Source: Cloeon dipterum (Eukaryota; Arthropoda; Insecta; Ephemeroptera; Baetidae). From it: 64,000 nucleotides of DNA. Positions 26,653 through 39,549 of the stretch are shown piece by piece (the first letter of the stretch is position 1; every line of letters starts with the position of its first letter). Location of the stretch: assembly GCF_949628265.1 (NCBI RefSeq), contig NC_088788.1, forward strand, positions 20,522,001-20,586,000, in the 5' to 3' direction. The notes beneath the pieces were generated by a model. That model worked only from the letters and a program-made list of their open reading frames with translations. It had not been told where the DNA came from and made no database searches. A program made the translations under genes and the position numbers.

Positions 26653-27087
26653 GCCCGTTGGCTCGCATTGTTAAGGCACTCTCAGGATTGTCAAAGCAAT
26701 GTGAGGTATTTGAGCAGTTCGGAGATCTAATACTGGCTACCCAATGTCAGAGATGGCAAAAAGTGGTTAGTTTAGTGACTCGAATTGCTCAAATTGCTCG
26801 ACGGGCTGGGAGGCGCACCGGCGCCGACTCGCTACTTGCTGGTTTGCACCTTTCCAGCATGCGTGATTTGGCTTCACGGGACGAATGTCTAGCGTTTCAA
26901 TGCAGTCCTCGGTGCAGAGGCAAGTGGCCCTTCGGTTGGCTGGGTCCCTGTGCGGCCTGGTGCGCCCATGTTATCCGTTCGCGGTGTTATTGGGACCCGG
27001 GTTTCAGCATTCGTGCTAGTGCAGTGCGCGCCCTTCCCGGTCCTCGGACGGACAAGGATAAAAAAGAGCAAAAAAAAAAAAAAAAAA
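26653..27087 (+). mobile_element. Probable tRNA-derived SINE with poly-A tail
   Basis: A block of about 435 bases with sharp compositional edges is GC-rich inside AT-rich flanks and ends in an 18-base pure A run (27070-27087). The 5' end carries a tRNA-like A-box region (TTGGCTCGCATTGTTAAGGC at 26658-26677). About 40 bases further on is a degenerate B-box-like GTTCGGAGATC (26717-26727). This layout (pol III head, unrelated GC-rich body, A tail) fits SINE structure. I could not find a clean target-site duplication; short AT-rich matches on both sides are not convincing. It could also be the 3' end of a LINE or a processed RNA. The 145-codon open frame across it is probably incidental. Confidence 0.5.
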
Positions 27088-29775
27088 TAATCTAACAAAA
27101 TGTTTTGAATAAAAAATAATTAAATTATTATTTCTCACCGCTTTGATTCGAGTAACAACTTTTTCTTTTATTTTTTAATTTCTTCTTAATTCTTGTCAAC
27201 CGATTTGCAGCTCTCATTGGAAATTTATTATCTTATTGTCTCCCTCAATCACATTGCGGCAGCAAATGAAAACTGGCAAGAAGTGGTAAATCTTGCTCTA
27301 AATCGTCTGGAAAGATATTATCGCCAGCGAGAAAATCCCAAGCAAATAAAAGAATCAAGTGGAGTAAGAAACACACTGGAGAAATGGACGTGCATAGTTG
27401 GGATAAAAATTGTATCCAACAGCGCAGCAGTTCACTCTCCATTAGCGCCTTTCGCGATCAGCTGCGGAGAATCTGCCTCGATGGCACGCTTTTCTCAACA
27501 ACGGTTTCCAATTGGACACCTAACTACGTACGTTTAGCAAACTTAAGTAAAACGAAGTAGCTTAAAAATATTGATACAAGAATACGTACTAAAACGTCTG
27601 AATTTGGCAACGTAACCTAATAATTCCACTCGTTCCCCTTTTTATATTACGTTTGAAAAATCATTCTTTATATACGTCTAATAAGAGTTAAACTGAATAT
27701 TTTAGATAACTCTTCTCTAAATTAGCCAATTCAAATAATGCAAATAAGTAATTCATGAATTGATATCTCATATCCTCATCGAATTGTTCATCGGTGCAAA
27801 ATGTTTGGTCTGGTAAGTAAAGACACGTAATTTTTAAATTGTTTGAATATTTCGGATATAATTATTAAATAATTATTAAGGACCCCCTCATAACAGTTCT
27901 TTATAAACGAGTTGTATAGCATTCTTGTGTTCAGTTTGCATCTCCAATTGGGATCTTTCCCTAGGCAATTTGCGCACCAATGAGAGCCCCGTTGGAGGTA
28001 TCAATAAAAGTAAATGTCTGCCTCTAAGACACAGCCTGCGAGAAAGAGTCTTATAGTGAAAGAGTGGGATGACAGTCCTCTCTCGGGACCTAGATGAATC
28101 TTAAGCCGAGTGCAGGCAGGCAGACTTTTCTCCACTTCTTCCTTATCGCCAGTCTCATGAGCTCCGTTCTTAACGTAATATTCATGAAACGAACTTGATG
28201 GGTTTGAATTAGTTACGAGAACCGCAGCGCTCGATCCTGCGACGATTTCGCCTCAAGATTGGCCATTTTCCAGCGCGGCAAGATTTTTGCCCAAAATGCT
28301 CTCCTGAATGTCGTTTGACAGCGTAATTAAAAAAATCAACTAAATTAATCCAGTTTTCCAAACTCATTTTATCATGACGAGTACGATACTAAAAATTAAC
28401 CATAATTACATAACAAGACATGAACCATTCTTCATGTTTTTGTAAAATAAGAGGTCATTTTTAAACTTCTTGACCTCTTCAAGAAATACTGGCTGAGAAA
28501 AATTCGATAAATTATTATATGAATTGTAAAAACCAAATCAAGAGCTAGAAAAATTGATTGAGTGGTGAAATATGCGGTTAAAAGATTCAATTTCACACGG
28601 AGCTCTTGTCTACACTGATTTAATTCTCAGTGTCTCACTCGGCCCACAAGAGCTAAATTGTGGATTCTCGTCTGACGTGCTTTCCGGCTTTATTTATTTG
28701 GGCAGGCGCCGAGGTCAACGTGCCTCAAATTTATCAGTCTGCTCCTCACTTTCGCAGGGCGGAGGTGTCTAAACGAGATAATGGGCTGCGGATAAATTGC
28801 TCCGGTCCCGCATGCACTCTTTTTTATCTTCATCTTCACGGCAGAGGGGGGATGAATGAAATGGAAAAGTCTACCACGAGCGAGAGACAGATTGTTTTTA
28901 ATATTAAAAATAAGTTCACCATTACATAACACAGCACTAAATAAGGAAAAATGAAAGTGTCAACAAAACGCTCTGATTTAAATCCTGAACATTGCGAAAA
29001 TTTAACTCATTTCCAATCTTATCCTGTAACTTAGAACAAAGAGGAGAATTTCTTCGTGGGTTATCTAGTCAGGGAGGTGATTAATCTCAGCTAGGGCAGA
29101 TTGCGGCAGGGCGTGGCCGCGAATCTAAACCGCCGAGAAAAGCGAAAAATGCGGGCATCGGCTGAGTAATGATCAGCGTCCGTCTTTTTGCACAGTGCAG
29201 CTGAAAGATCGATCAGCACAATGGTTACAAGTCGGCCACGGTACGGCAACGCTCTCAAGCTTAATGAAAAATTCAGCCTCAGGCGCATCATACGACAGCA
29301 AATTCGAGGGGGTTGGGCTTTGAAATTGTAGCATAAAAATAGTGCGCAGTACGCCAATTCCATTTATTTACTTATTTTTGAAGCGTTTAAATGGGTGTAT
29401 GTTATTTACACAAAATAATTTTAGTGCCTTATATTGCTATTTTTTCAAAAATACAATAGATAATCAACAAGACACATTATTTGTTTACTGCAAAAATGTT
29501 TACTTCCAAGCGGTGTCCAGTTCATAGACCTACTCGAAAAACCTAGCTAACATGCGCCTTACACACATCTTGTCATTGACAAACAAGTTTTGTTTTATTT
29601 GTAAAGAAAATCTATATATGCTATTGACTAGCATGTTATGAATGATTTTTACGTAGTCAAATAATCCATTGGTGGCAGGACATCAAATTTAATTAAAAAA
29701 ATTGAAGTCGTTTAGATTGCAAAAAGCTTAAGCTCGTGGACACCTGTGTTCTTTTAGATCTTTTGTTTTGAACGT

Positions 29776-29865
29776 ATGGCATACTACCGCGAATCGCGCG
29801 TTTCCACCTGTCCGCGATGCACCCTGATCGACCGTCATTGTACGAATGGTGGAAACCTGCCGGCG
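29776..29865 (+). CDS. Candidate orphan first coding exon (30 codons)
   Basis: An ATG opens 30 codons ending exactly at a good donor (GCG followed by GTGAGTCG) in phase 0. The peptide has a Cys-x-x-Cys and a later His-Cys (CPRC, RHC), which could be part of a zinc knuckle. I find no partner exon downstream. The segment also contains a 9-bp inverted repeat (29800-29808 with 29848-29856), which is another possible reason for its structured look. Evidence is weak and the product unrecognised. Confidence 0.2.
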
Positions 29866-31729
29866 GTGAGTCGATTCAGACTGCTCCAAAATTTCGAATC
29901 TCCTGAATCCAAGTGTCTAGTCGGAATCATTCTGCCTCCAAAGCACGACTACTTCTTGGTAAAGGCAACCCAAGTTGAAACTCACACTGACTGAGCATTT
30001 TAAGGCAGCAATGCAAGCATCGCGAGAAATAGGATTGAAACATTCAAAGCCACATGAAGTAAAACCGGGTTGATGGGGGTGCCGTTGTGCGGCCAACTTA
30101 AAATGGAAAAGTCGCTTCCTGGTCGAAACAAAAGCGGGAAAGCAGCGCAGCGAGCGAGAAGTCAATTGCGGGGCCGGATGGGATCATAGCCGCTGACTTG
30201 GCGAAATGCACACTCGCATTCACATTCAGAAGTGCGTGACGTCACATCAATCAATAAGCTACTGAGAGAGACCTCCCCTGGCACACGGTCGGCCGGCCTT
30301 AAGCGTGGGTGTTCGCATTGTTGTGTGCGTGCGCGCGGTCCTATGTGTGTGTGTGCACTTTTCGCTCCAAAAGCGGCAGCTGCTAATTAATCAAATTCGG
30401 CCGGGCGGCCGAGCGAGAACACGGTTCAAAATGTAAATAAGTCCAGGATCAAGCCGCATTTCGCCGTTCATAAAGCCAAATTTATCAGATTGAAACAAAA
30501 TCATGAAATTTTATTAATAATACATATTGTTTCCTGCGACGGCGCACGATTTGAACAATACCCCTATCCATAAATAATTTGTTTATTTGATTGCAATGTG
30601 TGAATGACTGTGATAATGTTCTTCAGGAGGATATTTTGCAAGGTTAAATACATTCAATTTAAAACCAGCTAAAAATATTTTTCAATCCGCAAATTTTTAT
30701 TTCGCACTAATTTAAAAATTAGCTTATATTAAAATCTAGAGTTTCTATTAAATCGGAAGCAACCTATTAATTTGAGACAATTATTTACTTTATTTGTCCT
30801 TTTTTATGTTCTATTTTCAGGATTTGGTTGTTATCAGGTGGTCATGATTCAAATTAATCATTTTATAAGATAAAGATCGCATGTTTGGATAAAAATTTTC
30901 AAAGTAATTTCCTTGGATATTAATCAAAACGGTAATTAAAATTATAATCATTCCTATAAAGTGACGTTTAAAATTAATACTGAGGTTAAATTGTGATAAA
31001 AATCATGACGCTAATTGAAATGGATTGATTATTTTACTCGCATATAAATCTTCCAAGGGTCAGATGAAAACTAATTATTTAAAAGCACTAATTTAGCACA
31101 TAATTATTTTCAACGTGAATTATTTGTATTACGTGGGTTTAGAAAAAGTCTCATGATTTAAATGCGAAATATACCATTGTGGAAACTATGTAATTTTGCT
31201 GGTGTAAACAAGGTTCACTCAAATTTAAAATAACACTTCAAAGCTCGAATTTCAACACGCAGAATTTTACCCCTTTGCACACTCAATCACCAAATAAAAG
31301 ACACTCTGCTTCGTCAAGGCCACCTGCAGAGTAAAAAAACAAAAAACAAAAAGGGGGGCAAAAAAGAAGCAAATTTCCTGTTTGCGGCTGATGTCGCAAT
31401 AAGAGCGGCGTTTGTTTTTTGTCAAGGCTCGATTCGGATGCAAGTGTTAAAACGCGAGCAGAAATTAAGATTGATGCTGCGCTGCGGCCAAAAGCCATTC
31501 ATTTTGACTTTTTTTTCTCTCTCGGAGGCGCCGCTAATCTGGCTGGCGCTGCGCCAGTCGCCAGAAACGGCGCTGCAAAAGCGCACACGCCTGGACAATA
31601 AATAATAATTCACTTGTCCTACATTTCGCCAAAATTCCAGACGCAAAGAGCGAGCGTGCCAAAATCGCACGCAGGCAACGATGAGAAAGGGGTAAAGGAG
31701 CAGCGTAATTCCCATTTTCTGGATCACGG

Positions 31730-31987
31730 TTACGTTCGCATTAGGCCAATCTGGCGGTCGATTTGGGCTCGGTCGCCGATCGTTTCGGGCCGAATCAGGC
31801 GTCGGAGGCGGGTTTCGGGGGCAGGTGCCTGGTCAATACACTTGTCGTGCTCCTCCACCCCCACTTTGCCGAAAAAGGGCAGCTTGACGCTGCGAAAGGC
31901 GCCGGGGCGTTTGGCCGACGGCCTTAACTCACTTACCAATGCCTCCGCGCCACTCTGCTTCCACAAAAAAGCACTACTTGGGCACAA
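31730..31987 (-). CDS. Candidate orphan coding segment, unrecognised
   Basis: The minus-strand frame stays open for 85 codons to a TAA at 31730. From about 31935 down to 31730 it shows strong C/G preference at third positions, unlike its neighbours. The translation looks natural (for example GAFRSVKLPFFGKVGVEEHD, then LRRLIRPETIGDRAQIDRQ). The plus-strand frames across the same bases are Arg-rich and look like shadows. A donor-like GTAAGTGAG lies within the open frame near 31938, so the true exon limits are unclear. No family is recognised. It may be an exon of an unseen gene or a GC-rich conserved element. Confidence 0.3.
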   Translation of the reverse strand: MCPSSAFLWKQSGAEALVSELRPSAKRPGAFRSVKLPFFGKVGVEEHDKCIDQAPAPETRLRRLIRPETIGDRAQIDRQIGLMRT

Positions 31988-32685
31988 AAGTCATTTTGCC
32001 AGCGTCTGTTTCTGCCACAACCACTGCTGTAGTGCAATATCCATGAAGTGGTGAATTTTGTGTGTTGTGACGTCAACAAATGCGGATTGACAGCTGAGTA
32101 AAGATATTCCCAGCAACCAATGGGAAGCGGCCTCGGCGCCAAAGCGCCACTTTTTGTATGCCGTGCCTTCTTTTACCACCCAAAATGGCAATTTTTCCCT
32201 AATATCCGCCTTGGGTCAGTGTTTCCCTATAATATACTCAAATTTTATTCCTCTATTTTTTTGTTCTGACTTTCTTGTGGATATGATAGCTTGGAATATT
32301 AATCTCACAAATCCATATTTTTGGCATTCCAAAAAAATCATTCACGAAATCTAACATTGACTACCCTCTAGCGAGTGACGGTGCAACAACCAATCGGTAC
32401 TTCCTACTAAATTTGTAGTGCCGGTGACCAAAGATGCGATATTTTATAAAAATATATAAAACAATCATGTTCATGTACAAATAAACTCTAAATTATCAAA
32501 AATTTTATAAATAAAATAAGCGTGACATAAAACTTCAATTTTATAATTTCCTTTTAAATTTGCCCCACTTGAAAATTTATTTTGTGACTGTGTTGAGGGG
32601 GCGTTTCCCTTTCTAAAACAACCGTGAAGGTGAATCGTACAATACCGTAATACCGATATTTATTTTTAGTTTTTCGACTGCAAAC

Positions 32686-33384
32686 ATGTCGGGTTACCTC
32701 AACCCCAATTTACTGAAACATTCTAAGCGAGTGTGCAGCCTTTACAAAAGGGCTGTGAGAAATTTGGAGGCATGGAACATTAACAGGTAAATTGTGTGTC
32801 AAAATGACACAGGAAAGATTCAAATACATATTGTGATATACTGTCGACCTTATCTCGAATCCAAATATGTAAGTGGACGGCATCAATATGTTTTCTTAAT
32901 TAAATTTTTTAACACATTTTTTACTCTTGACTTTCAGCTTGAGTAATGACATGGATTTTGCACGTCATAACTAATTAATTCCTCGATTCCGTTCCAGGCC
33001 AACGTTCAGATACCATGCCGTCCTTCTCAGGGCAAGGTTTGATGAAAACAAAAACATCACTGACCTCCGGCGAGCTAAGGAGCTTTGGATTGCTGGAGAG
33101 GAAGAACTGGCCAAGTGCGAGCACTATCAACCTCTGAAATGTATGTTGACAAAATTTTCAATCCCATCCGTTCTTAAGTTTCCTTTGTTCTAGTTGCCAA
33201 ATCACCTGGAGGAGTGGCTTACGCTCGAGAGGTTGTCTGCCCTGATTGGGTTCTTGACTACTGGCATCCCCTGGAAAAGGCTCAGTACCCCGAGTACTTC
33301 GCTCGCCGGGAGCAAAGGAAGAAGGAGTACCTCAAATTCTATGAGCAGCACTATGGCAAACCAATGCCAGAAAGTCATCACTGA
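32686..33384 (+). CDS. NDUFB9: NDUFB9, NADH dehydrogenase 1 beta subunit 9 (B22)
   Basis: This is an accessory subunit of mitochondrial respiratory complex I, located in the membrane arm. There are three coding exons: 32686-32786, 32998-33140 and 33194-33384. They join in phases 2 and 1 with GTAAAT and GTATGT donors and CCAG and CTAG acceptors, giving 144 aa. It belongs to the LYR-motif (Complex1_LYR) family: the N-terminal helix carries the LYR-type motif as Leu19-Tyr20-Lys21-Arg22. The conserved B22 signatures follow, including [17 protein letters not shown], a [21 protein letters not shown] stretch near the C-terminus, and a basic [18 protein letters not shown] tail. The protein is shorter than mammalian NDUFB9 (about 179 aa), but no obvious block is missing. 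It needs no cleaved presequence, as is usual for this subunit. It lies tail-to-tail with TRAPPC12. Confidence 0.95.
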
Positions 33385-33633
33385 ATTGTGCACTTTTAAG
33401 AAAATGTTGAAATTATTGTTAATATTTGATTCCTCGAGACTTGTTTTAAATCCTTGTAGTATAAACATGTAATACACTAAAATATATTGAAACTTAAGTA
33501 ATATGATATTTTATTAGATATGTTGATAACAGGCAATTTTTAAAATTCTAATTCAAAATTAATAACATGCTGAAATAGAGTATGATTAAATGATTAAAAT
33601 CGTGAGATCAAATCCATCAAGAGGGAGAAATCT
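33385..33633. other. Shared 3' intergenic gap of NDUFB9 and TRAPPC12
   Basis: Only 249 bases separate the two convergent stop codons, and the gap is AT-rich. A canonical AATAAA for TRAPPC12 is present on the minus strand (33510-33515). On the plus strand only variant signals (AATACA, AATATA at about 33470-33485) are visible for NDUFB9. The two 3' UTRs may therefore meet or overlap. Confidence 0.6.
33510..33515 (-). terminator. TRAPPC12 poly(A) signal AATAAA
   Basis: AATAAA on the minus strand lies 119 bases past the TRAPPC12 stop codon (33634-33636), a plausible distance for its polyadenylation signal. Confidence 0.5.
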
Positions 33634-35759
33634 TTAAACCTGAAGCTTCAGACAAGCCATGTTGATGCCATCACCTTTGTAATGAGTCAAAAGCTTCAAA
33701 ATTGAGAGCTTTTGCTCGAGGCACACAGTTGACTCCAGCTCATAAAGAGTGCAAATGTTGAGCAGGATGCTTTCGTGCAAACCTCCAACAGGATTGTTCT
33801 GCAACGCGTCCTCCAGTAGCTTGATTGAGTCTTTCAGCTTTCCCATGTACAAGAGACAGATGGCCATGTTGTTAATAACCTAAAATTTGGCTGTGTCAGC
33901 AAATTGAAGATCCTGCAAGACAAGCACCAACCAAAACGTTGTTTGGCTCCTTGACTAATGCTTTGCCAAATATTTCATAGGCTTCTTGGAAAGCATTCTG
34001 CGTGATTGCCACCAGTCCTCTATCTACAATGGACCTGGTCTCCGCAGGATCGCATGACAAGAAAAAGCTTTCTGCAGCCGAAACATCTCCGAGCATGAGC
34101 ATCAGCCGACCAAGAGCAGACTGCAGTGCCTTCTGGCTGCTTGGCTCTTTCACAATTATTTGCTCTATCACATTCACAGCAAGTTCATATGCCTGTGAAA
34201 ATTTAATTTATTTTTAGAATCAAAGATTTGGCATGAAACTTACCTTTTGGAAAATTGCACAGTTCGCTATGGAGTACAGGACCCTAACTTCCCTTGAGCG
34301 CCACAACTTCTTTGATTCAGCTCTATCAGCATCCGATATGCTTATTGGACTGCCATCTTCCATGAGACCAGCGTCCAAATTTTTCAGAATCTATGAGAAA
34401 CTAACTATTTCGAAAGCAATCAACAGAAAAAATCACAAATTCACCTGCCGAACAACAGCCAAAACACTGTGCAGTCTGACCAATGATTCTTTTCCCTTGT
34501 TCAGGTACTGTGGGAATTCAGCCAAGAGCAGTCTGAATGAAAATGGAACCATGGTCCCAGGCCTGTTTCCGTACATGTCGGGATAGTACTGGAAGTATAG
34601 GTCTGGTCTCTCAAGGTCTCCAAATGGCTCAGATTCTATATCTGCCAGGGAAAAAGACCTCAGTTTCACTAGCAGTGCTATTCTTGTAGACCATAGCTGC
34701 AGAAATGGTGGAGTTAGAGAAACATAATTTAATGACTGGCAATCATACTTGAATAGAGTGAGGAGTGTGTTTAGTAGGATAGCCAGCGCGGCCTGCATCT
34801 TGGCCATACATGGAAAGCAATCTGCCAGTCAAATTTACAGCAGCTCGAATACAGCCAGCCTACAAAAAAAAATAATGAGAGTTTGAATATATATTTGATG
34901 ATGTTGATTATTTCAGAAAAAAAGGTTATTCGCATACTTTGCCTCTTTGGGTATTGAATTATGAAGCAAGAATTAAACAGGAATTAACCATCACCATAAT
35001 TTCTTTTTTTTATTGACTATTGGGCGATTACTCACATGCTGAAATATTCCCACGATTATCATAGCTGTGGAACTTATCACCAAAAATAAAAATAAAATGT
35101 GCAGTACCTGAATTAAGTCTCTCAACCCCCTATCATCTTGAGTAACATCAGAACAGACCAAAACTTTTCTCTTCGAAGCTTCTTCTTCGCCCAGGTAATG
35201 GAGGACAAGTTCTTGCACTGTGTCAGTCTGCAATTATCATATTACTTATTAACACTAACAAATAAGCAAGTGACCAAAATTTTACCATGTCCTCTTCAAG
35301 CATGACACCAGGTTTGGTCAGGTTCTCATCAGGAGTTATACTTCCAGGCGAATTTGTCGAAATCATCACCAAAACTCTTCGCACATCCTCGCTAGGAATC
35401 CAGGCGTTTCGTCTGCGGTCTACTTCTGAGCTTCCACTGCAGAATAGATCTTCAGGATTGGGCTGAACAGACGAAAAGTCTGCAATGACGTGGGCACTTG
35501 CTTCAGGGAAATGACTGTGTTGGTCCTGAGGATTTTGCAGAAAGAGGTGGGAAGGAGGATGAGCTGGAGGTTTATTGGTTGCATCTTTGGTGGCAATTTG
35601 GTCAAAGAAAGATGCTGAACTGGGCGCAGCGTTGTTGCTGAAGTAGCTGCTCAAGTTAGATGTTTGCATGTTGTGGATTCCCTCTCCATCAGATTCCAAA
35701 TTTACAGAGGCGACAGAAGCCGACAGTTTGTCTATGGCGGTTTCTTTTTTTTCTTCCAT
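33634..35759 (-). CDS. TRAPPC12: TRAPPC12, trafficking protein particle complex subunit 12
   Basis: This is a TPR-repeat subunit of the TRAPPIII complex, which acts in ER-to-Golgi traffic and autophagy; human TRAPPC12 also has a mitotic kinetochore role. Seven coding exons, in transcription order: 35759-35286, 35227-35108, 34859-34749, 34696-34445, 34390-34244, 34192-33932, 33879-33634. All junctions are phase 0, giving 536 aa. The N-terminal third is low-complexity (Ser/Pro/Asp-rich). The rest matches the family, with [32 protein letters not shown], then [43 protein letters not shown], and the last TPR block [20 protein letters not shown]. The human protein is about 735 aa; the difference lies in the disordered N-terminus. 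The last intron is only 52 bases (33880-33931) and its donor is TTG followed by GTTGGT, weaker than the others. A 5' UTR splice acceptor (minus-strand TTTTCTAG at about 35793-35800) suggests an upstream noncoding exon. Confidence 0.93.
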
Positions 35760-35937
35760 TGTCCCAATTCAGTAGATAGTCAAAGTCAGCGCTAGAAAAT
35801 AAAAGAATGGTTAGAAAAATCATATTGATTTATTTAAATTGTACATCAAAGAATATTTTCGAAAGCACAATACCAACAGATTATGATACATAAATTAAAT
35901 AATAACATTTACGTAAAAAACGTTGTTTAGGCTTACA

Positions 35938-36150
35938 TAGGCTAGTTTCTAGTTTTGTTTGTCAATCTCAATAACTGGATAGCCAGGCAGGGCAAGCAGG
36001 CATAGGCAATCAGCCACTCGCACTCAGCCACAGCCAGCTCACAGCTGACCTGACAAAATATGAAAATAACAATCTCTTCCTCGCCCCTCTTGCTTACTCC
36101 CTCCCCGCTGCCATTGTACTCGGTACGCGCCGTACGCGCTCTTTCCAAAC
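35938..36150 (-). other. Possible TRAPPC12 5' noncoding exon and promoter region
   Basis: On the minus strand a GTAAGC donor follows CTAGCCTAT at about 35937. It would pair with the acceptor just before the TRAPPC12 start exon (about 35793). The transcription start would be somewhere in the CpG-containing stretch at 36100-36190, which includes a near-tandem GTACGCGC. The left limit is inferred from the splice site and the right limit is only a guess. Confidence 0.3.
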
Positions 36151-36599
36151 ACTTCGTGCTCTCTTCTCCACACCCCGCACACTTACCTGTGTTTACTCGT
36201 TTTTGTTCGAATGTCTATCTTTTTTTCATCTAATGGTTTGGGCAAAGTTAATTTTGAAATTTCTCCCTCCCCTTCTCTTTTTATTTCGTATTTAGATAAT
36301 AGTATTATATTTTCAAGCATAAATTTAGTAACAGGAAATCCCTAATCCTCGGGTTTTCCGCGTGTTTAAAGTTCCCGCTAAACGAGGAAGATCGTCGCGT
36401 CTCACTTGTTTTTAAAAATAAATCAGCGAAATTAAAAATAATATTTTTTCTGCCTAATTTAGGTGCGAAATAATAGCTTTTGGCGAAGACCAGATAACTA
36501 AGGAATAAATAGAGTGCGTTAAAGTCAATTTCTGCGGGAGCCTGAGGGGCGAAATCGAGGTCGCAGTGCCATCGCCCTAGGGTGGTTAATGGGCAGTGT

Positions 36600-36754
36600 G
36601 TCGAGTGTGTACATTTGCACTCGCCTCGCCTGACTGTCGCCATCCAGGTCGCCAACACTTCGCTTTGGGAGAAGCTGCAGTCTAGCTTCGTCCCCGATTT
36701 CGGCCGAACCAGCCCCAAGGCGCGACGCAAATTCGGTCGGTCGACGCCTAAGAG
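36600..36754 (+). other. Possible Mad 5' noncoding exon 1
   Basis: A CpG-rich stretch ends at a strong donor (AAGAG followed by GTAAGA at 36755). It could splice to the acceptor TTTGCCTGCAG at 37656-37666, which opens the Mad start exon. The 5' limit is not determinable. The position between the divergent TRAPPC12 and Mad suits a promoter region. Minus-strand open frames across it are shadows. Confidence 0.35.
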
Positions 36755-37651
36755 GTAAGAGTTTACTAATGCAAAGTCTCGTTCGGATCGGTTCATGCGT
36801 CGACGCCGAAATCGGCGCCAGACTCTGTGTCTCCGACAAGCAGTTTCGCGTGACGCGGACTTGGCGTTTCACAAACTGCTTCAAGTATGGAGGAAAATTC
36901 TTCCGAAAAGATTAATTGGTTTCAGTTAAACCTGTTCAGTTCTGGAAATAATCAAATTTATAGTAAAATTTGGTTGTTAATTGCTATAAATGAGCATCAA
37001 CTCTCTCGAAATATTAGATACGCAGAAGCTCGTCCTTTTTGTTAACCGTGTGTTGACGCGTTGATTGTACATTAGTCACCGCTGATTCATATGTAATTTT
37101 TTCAATGAGTTGATGCCTCACCGGTTTTTGTTTATTAATTTATTTTGGCATACTGTGAAAGAAATAAAAAATTCGGGTTCAGATTTTCTCTGCTTTTAAT
37201 ATTCGATTCGTCTTTCAATCTCACTCGACCACTCTTCTAATCCACCTCTACTTTTATGTAGTCGAAAAATAATTTCAGGCAGTTGATACATACATAAAAT
37301 TCATGTTTTAGCACAGGCAAAATAAATTATAATTCCCCTGTGGCACTTGCACTCTCTGCTGAAATGATGTTAAAATGTAAATTTCAAGCTTTCCATTGGA
37401 CACCTGTATTCTTTTGTGCTCTACCTCCCCTAAAATGTTCCCTTGAATGTGTATAGTGGGGGAAGTTATTTATATAGAGAATAATACACAAATCATACAT
37501 TTGCACTATACTCAATAAACTTTTATGAATTATTTTCCTTTCTAAGAGAGATTTATTACAATAATTTCTTTTGAGCTGATTAAATTGCACCATAGTAAAT
37601 CTACATTTATTTAATAAACTTCTTCACAGTTTCTTAATCGGCTGTTCTTAA

Positions 37652-39549
<1,898 letters not shown>

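Larger units (their letters stand above)
27088..32685. other. Mostly noncoding interval upstream of NDUFB9
   Basis: No full gene is supported. Two coding-like stretches are listed separately (29776 plus, 31730 minus). Palindromic CRE octamers TGACGTCA lie at 30237-30244 and 32068-32075, the latter about 620 bases before the NDUFB9 start. TG/GT-rich simple sequence occurs at about 30320-30360. The NDUFB9 core promoter should lie just before 32686, but I see no convincing TATA box. Confidence 0.45.

Noticed and set aside
26658..27095. 145-codon open frame across the SINE-like element
   Set aside because: It ends in poly-lysine from the poly-A tail and starts in the tRNA-like head. Not a gene.
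31614..32054. 146-codon plus-strand open frame
   Set aside because: Arg-rich translation typical of the antisense of a GC3-rich stretch. The minus strand looks more natural.
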